A DNA stretch of 64,000 nucleotides from Mytilisepta virgata. Lineage: Eukaryota; Mollusca; Bivalvia; Mytilida; Mytilidae. Under the pieces are notes generated by a model. That model was not told the origin of the DNA and made no database searches. It saw only the letters and a list, made by a program, of their open reading frames with translations. The stretch covers positions 80,869,539-80,933,538 of the forward strand of contig CM051519.1 in the NCBI GenBank assembly GCA_028015205.1, written 5' to 3'. Made by a program: the position numbers and the translations under genes. Positions 48,966-59,822 of this stretch are shown here, piece after piece. Each line of letters begins with the position of its first letter. Position 1 is the stretch's first letter.

Positions 48966-49313
48966 TATTTAAGAGATAACTGTATTGTATTTTCAAATTT
49001 CACGGCATCAATTGGAGATTTGATGGTCGCAAATTGAGTTTACTGGCGACGCGTCAGCGGAGCCAGTAAACGGGTATTTGCGACCATCAAATCGACAATT
49101 GATGCCGTGAAATTTTAAAATACAATACTGTTATCTCGATTCTAATGTAACTGTACGAAAAGACGTTAAAAATACGATTTTAAAATCCCAAAAATACAAG
49201 TGCGCATGCCTTGCAAATTTCACACCATCAATTGTGTAATTGATGCCGTGAAAATTTGGACGTCATCCAATCAAAATAGACGTTACATACAGTGTTACAT
49301 TAGAATCGGTTAT
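48966..49313. repeat. composite palindromic element, two hairpins
   Basis: The first hairpin pairs TTTCACGGCATCAATTG / CAATTGATGCCGTGAAA and TTTGATGGTCGCAAA / TTTGCGACCATCAAA (about 48998-49118), extended by ATAACTGTATTGTATTTT / AAAATACAATACTGTTAT. The second has ends CGATTCTAATGTAACTG / CAGTGTTACATTAGAATCG (49137 to about 49309) and repeats the CATCAATTGTGTAATTGATG core. A fold-back transposon family is inferred. It lies just downstream of the TRIM-like gene stop; a TTTATT at 49344 could be that gene's polyadenylation signal on the minus strand. Confidence 0.7.
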
Positions 49314-49487
49314 AACATGTTTCGAATTTAAGGATATCCTCACTTTATTCCCAACTAAAATATTAACCAATCAGATCATTGGTAATTCAAATTTAAGGAA
49401 AATCAAGCAGTTTGAACAAAAATCTGTCTGTCTTTCATATTTATGACTAATAAATAGATTGCACTTAAGAGAAAAACTAAATCTTCC

Positions 49488-51161
49488 TCACAATGTAAAA
49501 AGAAAAGCACTGCCGTCAGAACTATTGCAGACAAGAAGAGTTGATGTAGATTTGTCAATATGCAATGCTGCTGGCTGTCGAATCCCGTCCTCCCCTGTCA
49601 GTAAAATCCTGCTTGTGTCACCATTTGGTGAAACAACAACAATAAGGTTATTTCTTCTGGAGGCAACAAACACAAAGCCTTCTGCATCTATTGCAATACC
49701 GTAAGGTTCTTGAATGTCTTTATGCTTGTATGTCCATACAATTTCACCATTTGTACTGTAACAGGAAACTTCGTTTGTTTCCCAATTGGTGCAGTAAATA
49801 TGATCTTTAAATAAGGCAATCCTAGTTAAAAACCTACCATGTATTTCAACATTACCCATCAATTTACCCTCGAGGTTAAAAATTAGAACAATGTCCTGAT
49901 CTGGTAATCTGACGAATAACGAATCTCCATCAGAGTCTATTCCATAACAGGCGCCTTCCACTTTAAAAGTTTGGATTGTTTCCGTCTTTTCGGTGTCAAC
50001 AAGTCTAATTTTCTGTACGAGAAAAATGGTAACAGCAACTCGGTTTTTACTGATGTAACAAATATCAACTGGTTTTTGAGTGAATTTCATCACTTCTTTG
50101 ATAAATGTACCTTTTCTGTCAAACAGCATCAAACATTCGTTAACCTGATCTAAAAGGATCATGTGACCTCCAGGGAAAATGATACAACTGTTGATCCATA
50201 GACCACCAATTTCATTTCTTGTTGGTATGCTTATCGTCAGCTTGTGATCGGGCTTGAGGTTGACAATGGTCGAGGGGATCTGATTTTGTCTCCCACTTAG
50301 ACAGAGTGAAGACGAGCCCGGACAAACTTCTATCATACCAAATGATCTGCAATTAGCCCAAGCCAGTATATCTGACGATACGTGTATCTGTAGGCTTTGT
50401 TCATTCAAATCGCCGTTGTTGTCTAAAATGTTCAGAAATTCTTCCTCTTTTATTTTACGTTGTTCAAGTTCTCTTATACCAATAAATGTTTGCAATTCGT
50501 TGGCAAATTGTGTCATATTAACAAAATCTTTTCGTAAGTTCTGAACTTCCCAACTCTTACTTCCAACCTGTTGAAGAAAGGTCTCCAGTTTGGATTTTAT
50601 TTCGCTGTGCTCATGATTCAATTCGTCTAGCAGTTCCTTTTCTAATTTGTCTAAGTTGGTAATAACCCTTTGTCTCACTCGTTTGATTTCGTCAATGCAA
50701 TTTCGTTTATCTTTGTCAATCTTGTCTAGTCTTATTTTCAAATACGCCATAGTTTCCTCTAACTTATCTCGTAACTGATCAAGGTCGGCTTCAAAATGTG
50801 AAACAGAAGTCGACGATTTAACACCCGTTAAAACCTCCGAAAGCTGTCGCAATTCCCAACAATCTCTGTGTGTCTCAATTATACATTCTCGGCAGCACGG
50901 CGATTCATGGAAAATACAGTAAAACTCAAGCAGCTTATTGTGTTCTTTGCATTGTTTAGTTATTTGTACAATAAATGAAGGTAGAGCCCTGTATTCTTTA
51001 ACAGGCATTGTCTTGTGATCTTTTGAACCTCTGACTTTTTTATGATGTTCCTCGCAATCATAGCAAAAGAAAAAATCACATTCCGAACACCAAATGACAG
51101 CAACACTATTCACGTCATCATTCTGACATGTTGAGCAAACAATACTCTCCGCGGCAGCCAT
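49488..51161 (-). CDS. RING-less TRIM-like protein, two B-boxes and NHL-like propeller
   Basis: The intron-less frame gives 557 residues from ATG 51161 to TGA 49488-49490. B-box 1 has C9, C12, C25, C28, C33, C36 and H49. B-box 2 has C71, H74, C82, H85, C90, C93 and H98. Residues ~120-250 are a long coiled coil. Residues ~285-557 have the repeated LFVR/GIAIDAEGFVFVAS-type strands of an NHL-like beta-propeller. There is no RING finger, so E3 ligase activity of its own is not expected. Such genes are greatly expanded in bivalves and are usually labelled TRIM71-, TRIM45- or TIF1-like; a role in immunity or RNA/protein binding is inference. Upstream on the minus strand TTTTCGTCTAG marks a likely acceptor, so a 5'UTR intron is probable. 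Confidence 0.88.
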   Translation of the reverse strand: MAAAESIVCSTCQNDDVNSVAVIWCSECDFFFCYDCEEHHKKVRGSKDHKTMPVKEYRALPSFIVQITKQCKEHNKLLEFYCIFHESPCCRECIIETHRDCWELRQLSEVLTGVKSSTSVSHFEADLDQLRDKLEETMAYLKIRLDKIDKDKRNCIDEIKRVRQRVITNLDKLEKELLDELNHEHSEIKSKLETFLQQVGSKSWEVQNLRKDFVNMTQFANELQTFIGIRELEQRKIKEEEFLNILDNNGDLNEQSLQIHVSSDILAWANCRSFGMIEVCPGSSSLCLSGRQNQIPSTIVNLKPDHKLTISIPTRNEIGGLWINSCIIFPGGHMILLDQVNECLMLFDRKGTFIKEVMKFTQKPVDICYISKNRVAVTIFLVQKIRLVDTEKTETIQTFKVEGACYGIDSDGDSLFVRLPDQDIVLIFNLEGKLMGNVEIHGRFLTRIALFKDHIYCTNWETNEVSCYSTNGEIVWTYKHKDIQEPYGIAIDAEGFVFVASRRNNLIVVVSPNGDTSRILLTGEDGIRQPAALHIDKSTSTLLVCNSSDGSAFLFTL

Positions 51162-51224
51162 TGTTTTTAAACTATTGATATTTCTTTCAACCTAGACGAA
51201 AATACCATATTTTATACAATTTCT

Positions 51225-51560
51225 TTATTTCTGACTCATATGAATTACATTGTCGATACCTCCGCCGGTGGAACCCAAGTCCCGAGGGTATCTATAACAA
51301 GCTCAGTTTCTAGTATTTAGATTAGATACTACGGTGAAATTGATAATATAAATGTAATGTTATAAAAATGTTTAATTTAAATTCGTGAATAGCTCTGTTC
51401 TTAGATGGCTTTGGGTCTACCCTATGAGACATTTTGACATCTTAATATGCTCTTAAACGTTTTGGATTATTATCATTATTGTTTCGGTTATCAACATTTT
51501 AGGTCTTGAGCACAACTGATGAATCATAAATGACATCTTATGCAAAATTAGCATCATGGT
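51225..51560 (+). mobile_element. decayed retrozyme-like relic
   Basis: The block GATACCTCCGCCGGTGGAAC followed by AAGTCCCGAGGGTATC matches the core of the element at 34979-35148 (GATGCCTCTGCTGTTGGACC, GTCCCCGAGGGTAT). About 260 bp further, ACAACTGATGAATC at 51512 keeps the CTGATGA box of the hammerhead, but the GAAA and stem III part seen at 44659-44671 are deleted. A dead copy is inferred. A T-run lies nearby at 51722-51750. Confidence 0.5.
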
Positions 51561-51720
51561 ATATTTATTTGATCATACTTTATTGTTAAGTATGGATTAT
51601 TCTGCCTCAGTATATACAAAGAGTAAAATCTATGTTAAATAAAATTAAGAATAAAATAACAATCCAATGAATAGTTTTATGACTTTTATCCTTGGGGAAC
51701 TGGGAGCAAATATTTCCCGC

Positions 51721-51751
<31 letters not shown>

Positions 51752-52760
51752 GGAGCCTTCTGGTGTTATCTATAGTAATGATGGACTCCAAAAATTCCAG
51801 ATTGGTCAAAAGGTATGACAAATTAATTCTGATTGGACGTCACAACAGTGGGAGATCGATGCACTTGTAACGATCTTCAATGGGTCATCTCCTACTGAAA
51901 ACAGCCATTTACGGAAGAATTATTTAGCCTAATCCTTGGAAGGGGACATTTTTATGTGATGTTAATGTTAAATTTCCACTTTTGTCATCAAAGCGAAAGG
52001 CTTACAATATTTGGATTTCGGCTAACATGTTTTGAACAGTCCGATTCTATCGGTTACTATGTTCTGGTCAATTTGGCTTTCTGAAGTTTTGGTCACAAGC
52101 GTACCTGATCATGAAAGGCTAATTGTATGCCACAATAATCATCAATTCACTAATGACCGAGGTCAGTTTATATAACTGAAATAAAAGCTGTATTGCTGAG
52201 ATGACTCTCTGTTGTGTTTATTTTTGTGTTTTGTGCTGTATGATGTTATTTTTTGTCCGGAGTATAGTCAGTTTGGTTGCTTTAATTGATTGGTATGTCA
52301 TTGTTAATCTTTACTGTTATCTATTCTGTTGTTTATGTATATTCTGCGATATCCTATGTTTAAATGGAAAGCAACATTTTATATAAAAATATATAATAAT
52401 AATAATAATATATAAACTTACAAAAAGTTATCATTCAATCCACTCTCTTTATGATGGACAACATAAAGTATATGTAATTTTTATCTGCGTTTTGATTGTC
52501 ACAGGAAATGGTTATGTTAATTGTTTATCCTAATTTGGTTCTTTGGGAATATAAACAGGAAGAAAATACAAATTGTTCTATTGTTATGATTCACCAATGT
52601 ACTTTTTCATAAGTGTATTTGATAAACATTCTCTGATAAAAATTTTGAAGCACTGAAAGATCATGTTTTATCAATTTATGTCTCAGAAAACAATGCTTAA
52701 GGCCAAAAATTTGGAAATACGAGAGAAAAAATTAAACTTAGTAGAGCAGATATAAATTTA
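51561..52760. other. intergenic sequence, nothing supported
   Basis: Contains a T-homopolymer at 51722-51750 and an ATA microsatellite near 52390-52410. Short ORFs have no recognisable homology. Confidence 0.45.
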
Positions 52761-55350
52761 AACTAGACGCTCCCAGCCGCCTGTATCGCTCACATGGACT
52801 ATGTCCATCTTGACTGGCAGCATGGAACATTTCTGTCAAGTTCCAACTGGCTCATTTGTTTCAAACAAGATCTTTCAGTGATTTTTCCCATAAGGTCCTA
52901 TGTTAAACTCTGGCAGCTTCAATGGCGGACAGGGTCATCGGTTACAATTCTAAACAAGAGGCTCTCAAGAGCCTGTATCGCTCACCTGGATTTAACTTTT
53001 CACCTTGAGTAGACCTAAAAATTTAAGCGTTGCATTCAGTTTGGCTGGTTTTTCTATAGGATTCTATGTTAAACTAATTTCAGCTGTGGCAGTCATCTTG
53101 GTTGACAGTCCAGATCAACGGATACATTTCTAAAAGAGAACCATCTAAGGACCATTTCTGCTAAGTCTTGTTCCAACTGGCTAAGCGGTTTCAGACAAGA
53201 AGATTTTTAAATGAATTTTCCTACAGGGTCCAATATTTAACAAAGTTCGGTGTGGCAGCCATCTTGGTTGACAATCCGGGTGATCGGACATATTTCTGAA
53301 AGAGGACCTCCTAAGGACCAATGCTGCCAAGTCTGGCTTCAATATGTCAAGTGGCTTAGTGGTTTCAGACGAGAAGATTTTTGAGTGAATTTCTTATAGG
53401 GTCCTATGTTAAACTAAGTTCTGCTGTGGCGGCCATCTTGGTTCACAGTCCACGAAATCAGACACATTTCTGAAAAAGGAACTCCTAAGGACCAATGCTG
53501 TCAAGTCCTGCTCCAATATATCAACTGGTTTCAGACAAGAAGATTTTTCAATGAATTTTCTTATAGGGCCCTATGTTAAACTAAGTTCGGTTGTGGCTGC
53601 CAACTTGGTTGACAGTCCAGGTCATCGGACACACCTCTCTTAGAGGACCATCTAAGGACCATTGATGCCAAGTCTAGTTCCAATTGGTCAAGTGGTTTAA
53701 AAATAGAAGATTTTTCAATGAATTTTCCCATAGGGCCCTATGTTAAACTAAGTTCGGATGTGGCGGCCATCTTGGTTAACAATCCGGGTCATTGAACATA
53801 TTTCTGAAAGAGAACCTCCTAAGAACCATCACTGCCAACTTTGGTTCCAACTGGCCTTGCAGTTTCATATAAGATTTTTAAAATTCACCCCCTTTTTTCT
53901 ATTTTTAGTAACAGCAGCCATGTCGGTTGGAAGTCAGGTATGCCAGACATAATTTTGGTAGGGGGCCACCCAAGGACCATTCCACCAAAGTTTGGTCTCT
54001 ATTTGCCCTGACGTTTGAGAGGAAAAGATCTTTAAAGGAAAGTTTATGCTGGATGCCGTCTTTAAAGAGCAAAAACTCCTATAAGGGGTCAATCAATGAT
54101 TTTGATCATGTTGACTTATTTGTAGATCTTACTTTGTTGAACATTTTTGCTGTTTACAATTTGTCTTTATCTATAATAATATTCAAGACAATAACCTAAA
54201 ACGGCAAAATTTCCTTAAAATTAACAATTCAGGGGCAATAACCCATCAAAGGGTTGACCGATTCGTCTGAAAATTTCATGACAAGTAGATCTTGACCTGA
54301 TGAACATTTTTATCCCATGTCAGTTTTGCTCTTATTGCTTTAGTTTTTGATATATAAGACAAAAACTGCAGTTCACCCCTATGTTCTATTTTTAGCCATG
54401 TCGGCCATGTTGGTTGGCAGCGGGGTCATCGGACAAATTTTTTAAACTAGATACCCTAATAATGCTTGTGGCCAAGTTAGGTTCAATTTGGCCCAGTAGT
54501 TTCAGAGGAGAAGATTTTTGTAAAAGTTAACAGACGACGACGACGACGAAGGACGACGGACGACAAGTGATAAGAATAGCTCACTTGACCCTTTGGGTCA
54601 GGAGAGCTAAAAAGGACCAAGAAAGGATCATTGCTGCCAAGTTTGTTCCAGTTGTTTCAGAGTAGTTAATTTCCGATAGGGTACCATGTTTAACTATGTT
54701 CGGCTCTGGTAGAGTGGCAGGCGGGGTCATCCAAAACAATTCAGAAAGAGGACCGCTTAAGGACCATTGCTGCCAACTTTTGTTCCAATTTGTCAAGTGG
54801 GTTAAGACAAGAAGATCTGTATGTAAATTTCCCATTGAGTCCTATGGTAAACTATGTTGTGCTCTTGTGGCCATCTTGCATGGCGGGCAGGATCATCGGA
54901 TATAATTCTGAAATAGGACCAAATTGTTTTCCAATTGTCCTAGTGGTTTCAGAGGAGAAGAACTTTAAGTAAATTTCCCATAGGGTCCTATGTAAAACTA
55001 TGTTCAGCTCTTGCGACCATCCTGGATGACATGCCGGGTCATCGGATACAATTTTAAAAGAGGACCACAAAAGGACCATTACTGCCAGGTTTTGTTCCAA
55101 CTGGCCAAGTGGGTTCAGACAAGAAAATCTTTAAGTACATTTCATATAGGTTCTTATGCTAAAATATGTTCGCATCTGGTAGCCATTTTGAATCGGATAT
55201 AATTCTGAAAGAGGACTACGTAAGGACCATTGCTGCCAAGGTTTCTTCCAATTGGTCCAGCGGTTTCAGAGGAGAGGATATTGAAAAGAAAGTTTACGAC
55301 GACGACGACGGACGCCAAGTGATAACAATAGGTCACATGAGTGAGCTAAA
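52761..55350 (-). mobile_element. minus-strand cluster of hairpin/CTAG-ended elements with ~165-bp tandem units
   Basis: Two 3' termini point leftward: AACTAGACGCTC at 52761 and AACAAGAGGCTCTCAAGAGC at 52953. The 5' sides are at about 54530-54608 (GACGACGACGAAGGACGACG, then GCTCACTTGACCC) and about 55290-55350. Between them a unit with AGAAGATTTTT and GGACCATTGCTGCCAAG repeats every ~165-174 bp (53198, 53372, 53538, 53705, and again 54810-55120). This is the same family as 21257-24525 in the opposite orientation. ORFs are repeat translations. Confidence 0.65.
54247..54373. repeat. 127-bp near-identical repeat, copy 1
   Basis: The block from CAAAGGGTTGACCGATTCGT to AAAAACTGCAGT recurs at 55535-55661 in the same orientation with one visible substitution. 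It is much more similar than the neighbouring diverged repeat units. Confidence 0.85.
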
Positions 55351-55534
55351 ACAGTGATGAAATCATCTGATTACAGGGCTATTCATGAAGAGATACTCAC
55401 AAAAATTCCTTATCTTATAACAGTTAATTTCTAAGTATCACATTCATTGTGCTATTTCAATCTATTGTGTACATGGCTTGTGGTGGGGACAATCTGCAGA
55501 CTTTATTGACATTTGACTTTATTGATATTTGACG

Positions 55535-55661
55535 GCAAAGGGTTGACCGATTCGTCTGAAAATTTCATGACAAGTAGATCTTGACGTGATGAACATTTTT
55601 ATCCCATGTCAGTTTTGCTCTTATTGCTTTAGTTTTTGATATATAAGACAAAAACTGCAGT
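55535..55661. repeat. 127-bp near-identical repeat, copy 2
   Basis: The copy lies outside the main element body, flanked by TTTGACGG and CAAGTGC, with no other part of the element around it. The surrounding 55350-57420 shows only weak exon-like candidates (for example 56031-56062) and no supported gene. Confidence 0.85.
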
Positions 55662-57436
55662 CAAGTGCTATTAAGACTTTCAATTTCCTGTATTTCCAAG
55701 GGCAAACCTTCCTTTAAAAACTGTGTGCAGCACTGAGGGCCCCTTGTTGGTTGTTATACCTTTCTTTCAGGCGTTCCTTTGTTGTGCTACCATTCACTGT
55801 AGGTATACCACAGGGCAGTAGTTGCCACTGTTCACCTATATCTCTGTCTTGCTATTTATTCTTTTATATCTTCTAAATGAAGTTTATCTGACAAAAATAA
55901 AAGTCCACATGATTTTTAAAATATAAGAATTGATTTTATTCGGTTTACGTCTCTAATAAATTGTCTCTATTATTAATGAAATTAATACTTAATAAAATTA
56001 TTGCTTTCCATTTCTGAATTATCCTTTTAGCCCACATTTGACCAAAACCTTGGAAAAAGATGGTTAGTAATTGAATCAAGTTAGTTAAGGCGCGGTATAT
56101 CTTTGTTTAAGGAGTTCAAGTCCTCCTTTAAACATCTACTGAACATTTAAACACCTTTATCGAAAAAACATTTCAATTCCGAAGCAACGGACTGTATTAT
56201 ACTTTAAAAAAATATGGATACATGTGCGACTATATTCTCTGTCCTTTACTCAAACAGAAAGTACCCAGTAATACAAAAAACCCTAAAGATATTAAAAGTT
56301 ATTTTCTATTATGTTCTTTATGAGTCCATAATATCTCCTGGGAAATGTCACCATATAAATGAATATGAGAACGCTTACAATGGGGACGAACGGACAGATG
56401 GACGGACGCCCTTCATTTCTATGTCCCCGCATTGCGTTCCGACGGGGGACAAAAATTATGCTCTGAAAACGGCTTTCAGTGATTGATTTTCTTACAAAAC
56501 GTGAAAAATACTTTATTTATGTGTTTAAGAGGGGTTAATATAGCATCCGTTTCCATAGAAACGAGATCGGGGACATATGAATTTTATTATTTTATTATAT
56601 TGGAAATATTTAAATCTATGAGTTCTCAGTTTTTCATGAAATCGTGGGATCCGGAAACAGGACATTTTCACCTTTTTGTTGCCATGGCAACTTTTCTATT
56701 TTTTCATGGGAATGTTAAAATGTTGTGTTTTCGTGATTTTTTCTGAACTTTTCATACAGATTTGATAAATAATATCTAGAACATAACGATTTTTACAATT
56801 TTCATTAAAAACTTTAATAGTTTTAATACTTAGATAATTTTTTTCTTGAAAATAGTAAAATAAATACATTGTGACGAAACTACCAAAAATCCAAATTTTG
56901 AGCTGTTCTTACAAAAAAAACTGGACGGGCGATTTTCTTAAAAACGCCACGAAATAAGAGAGGATCCCCCAACGAACAAATAAATATATCACATTACTAC
57001 AATATTATAATGATAAAAATCCAAGGAGAGCGCAAACCTTACCTTAAAGAAAAGATTCTTGAATATTCCAGCATAGGTCGGTTGTATCAAACAAATTAAA
57101 ATCACGGTTTTCAATTTTCCACCATCAGCGCATTACAGTGGTTTTGAAATAAAAATAAGCAGCTTCCAAAGAGGGAGGGGGGGGGGCACTATTGTTCAGC
57201 TGCAACCAACTGACTAACCTAATAACAATGAAAACATCCTTCAGAATTAATTAAAGAGACTAATAAACATTCCTATTTCATTTAGCATAAAGTTTGGCTG
57301 AAATTTCTAATTTAAATGAAAACCATACACAATTTTGTAAAATGGTCACAATAGAGATGGTCTCCATTTTTGCATTTTTTTTTCTCCTCATTTTTTAATA
57401 CTCGTGATCATATTGGTCAAAGATGCATATTTTGAG

Positions 57437-57552
57437 ATGAGGCATCGCAGCACGAGGTCATTCAAAGGTTGGAAAGACTTCACGACAAGAACAGACTACA
57501 TGGCTTATTTGAGGATCCTTGTGAATACACAAATCACTACCGATTCTGCTCC
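57437..57552 (+). other. possible coding exon, unassigned
   Basis: Two frames are open here. One reads QHEVIQRLERLHDKNRLHGL then FEDPCEYTNHYRFCS up to a possible donor GTAACA at 57553; the other gives a 39-codon ORF from ATG 57437. The amphipathic, low-bias composition differs from the AT-rich surroundings. It could be an exon of the gene ending at 63071, but no frame can be chosen. A tiny neighbouring exon candidate (57641-57675, acceptor ATATAG, donor GTACGT, reading MPNPVMTAYK) is similarly unproven. Confidence 0.22.
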
Positions 57553-57858
57553 GTAACATTTTACAATAGATCATACAGAAAATCAACCGAGCATGACATG
57601 TGATTTTAAATTGCAAAGTAACAGGTGTATTTACATATAGGTCTATGCCTAATCCAGTAATGACAGCATATAAAGGTACGTAAATACATTATTTATGTTG
57701 TCACCTAATTTACATTTATAACATATTTAATTTGCACACGTATAGCTTACAATTATGCAATAAGGAAGACATGTTTAATACACACGACATGTTTGTAAAT
57801 TATGTTTACACACAAACATTTTAAAAATGAAGCGCTTGATCAATGTTTGAATAACAAT

Positions 57859-58117
57859 AAGGGAGCAACCATTTGATTTTTATTGGGGGGAGGGGGGCAT
57901 GGGAGGAATTTGAAAAAAGGCAGGATGCAAAATTTGGTGAAAAAATAAGACCAAAAATCCTCAGAAAAAAGGCAGGATAGGCAGGAAGGAAAATGTAAAA
58001 CAAACACCAGGTAGTACAAATAAGGGCAGTCTCGAAATTTTGCTGAAAAAGGCAGGACTTAAGATAACTTCCATGCCCCCCCCCCCCCCCCCATACAAAT
58101 CAAATGGTTGCTCCCTA
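57859..58117. mobile_element. complete ~255-bp MITE of the GGGAGCAACCATTTGATT family
   Basis: GGGAGCAACCATTTGATTT (57861) is inverted as AAATCAAATGGTTGCTCCC (ends 58115), followed inward by G-rich and C-rich runs. The interior matches 39350-39583. Related ends are found at 58494, 59806 and 63906. Confidence 0.75.
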
Positions 58118-58488
58118 AAAGTTATTTATGAACCCGGTTTATGACCAAAACTTTTTCCGGTGTAGATCTGCATAGAGAACAATTACATACATTGGGTAGG
58201 TATGTAATTATACGGTTTGCAAATACTTTTATCATGTTACACATTTATAAATTCTTCTGATGTCAAACGGCCTGTTCCTAGAACTGGAGTCATACATCAG
58301 TTATTAGAACTTGTCAATATTTTACGGATTTCGTCCAAAAACTTCATATTTTCACTTCCTTGAATTTTGTTTATGTTCAAACTTAAAATACTAACATCAG
58401 GTAGGAGAGGGTATACAATTTGGATTAACTAGTTATAAGCATTCAAGTAAAGATTTAAAAAAAAAAAGGTGGCGGAGTTGTTGGGAAG

Positions 58489-59822
58489 GCCTAGGGAGCA
58501 ACCTTTGATATTCACGGATGATAGGGATGTCCTGGGTAAGGCATCTACCATTTAAATTCAAGGGGGGGGGGGTGTAATGGTTTTTTCTGGAAAAAATATT
58601 CTGATTCCAAAGGGAAGGAAAAAAATATTCTGTTGCAGCAATGGCCAAAAAGAAATATTCTGTTTTACAAAACTATGGAAAAAAATTTCTGGTTTAGATA
58701 TATTTGTTCAAAAAAAAAATAATTGAATCCGAGAGATGATTTAAACTAGAGGCTCAGAGAGCTGAGTCTATCGCTCACCTGGCATGAAAGCCATTTTTAT
58801 TGATGTACCTCAAAGAGAGAAGTCACTTCTCCTTATCATTATGAAGTGTGCTAAGCCTTGTAGGAAACATTTTTTCTTCATCAAGGTCCTTTTTGTGTAA
58901 CTTACAGGCCAGCATATTCTAAAAGTTATGTTAACCTAGGTCCTCTGCTGAAGGTCATTTTGAATTAGGGATCGGCACCAGAGTACACTTGGTGAGCACC
59001 TTAAGAGGAACATTCAGACCATGTTTGCTTTCAAGCAATTCTGCAGTTCTGTAGATTTTTGTTATATGTCATAGACACGTTCTGTCAAGTTTGGCTCTAT
59101 TTTTAGAATATCCTGACCTTTAAGTAGAAGGACCTAAAGTTATGAAAAAAATTTGGTTCCTGCAAGGCTTACCACACTTCATTATGATAGGGAGAAGTGA
59201 CTTTTTTCTTTGATGTACATAAAAAAACGGCTTTCATGCCAGGTGAGCGATATAGGCTCAGCCCTCTGAGCCTCTAGTTTAAATATGCATACAAGTACAT
59301 ATACCCAATGTGTGTCTACTTAGTACTGTGTGGATTTATGATTATTATAATAAAATACAAAGTCGGTTTTTTTAGCTGTCAAATATATAATATAATTAGG
59401 GAGGGAAAATTACATTAAAATATATGAATGGGTAGTAATTTAAAAAACCCAATAAACTCGGTTGGGAAATACATCAATGGGTCGATATTTTTTCATTTTA
59501 AATACATGAATTAAGATTTTTTCAAATTTGTCAATATATGAGTATGAAAGGTATATGCAAATGGTATTATAAAAACAAATTCATAGTATATACCAGTTTT
59601 TTTACTGCTAGTGATTTCATAGGAATAAATACACCTTTAACTTTCTGGGCATTGCTCAAAATAAAGTTTTCTGATTCGACTTGGTAAGAAAAAAAATAAT
59701 TTGATTTGATTGTAGTCGATAAAAAAGTAAAACTGTGTCCATACCTTGAAAAAAAATTTTCAAACCAATATAAAAAACCATACCCCCCCCCCTCCCTTGA
59801 AGTTAAATGTTTGTTCCCTAAG
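58489..59822. mobile_element. larger element of the GGGAGCAAC family with nested fold-back insert
   Basis: AGGGAGCAACCTTTGATATT followed by a G-run at the left and TTAAATGTTTGTTCCCT preceded by a C-run at the right look like imperfect terminal repeats of one element. The interior has repeated AAATATTCTG words. Nested inside is the palindromic element 58744-59279. The pairing of these ends is inference. Confidence 0.45.
58744..59279. mobile_element. 536-bp fold-back element with CTAG hairpin ends on both sides
   Basis: AAACTAGAGGCTCAGAGAGC, then CGCTCACCTGGCATGAAAGC at the left is inverted at the right end (GCTTTCATGCCAGGTGAGCG ... GAGCCTCTAGTTT). The arms extend about 110-130 bp (AGAAGTCACTTCTCC / GGAGAAGTGACTT; AAGTGTG..AAGCCTTG / CAAGGCTTACCACACTT). 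Having the same terminus on both sides shows that this end can also act as a terminal inverted repeat. Confidence 0.75.
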
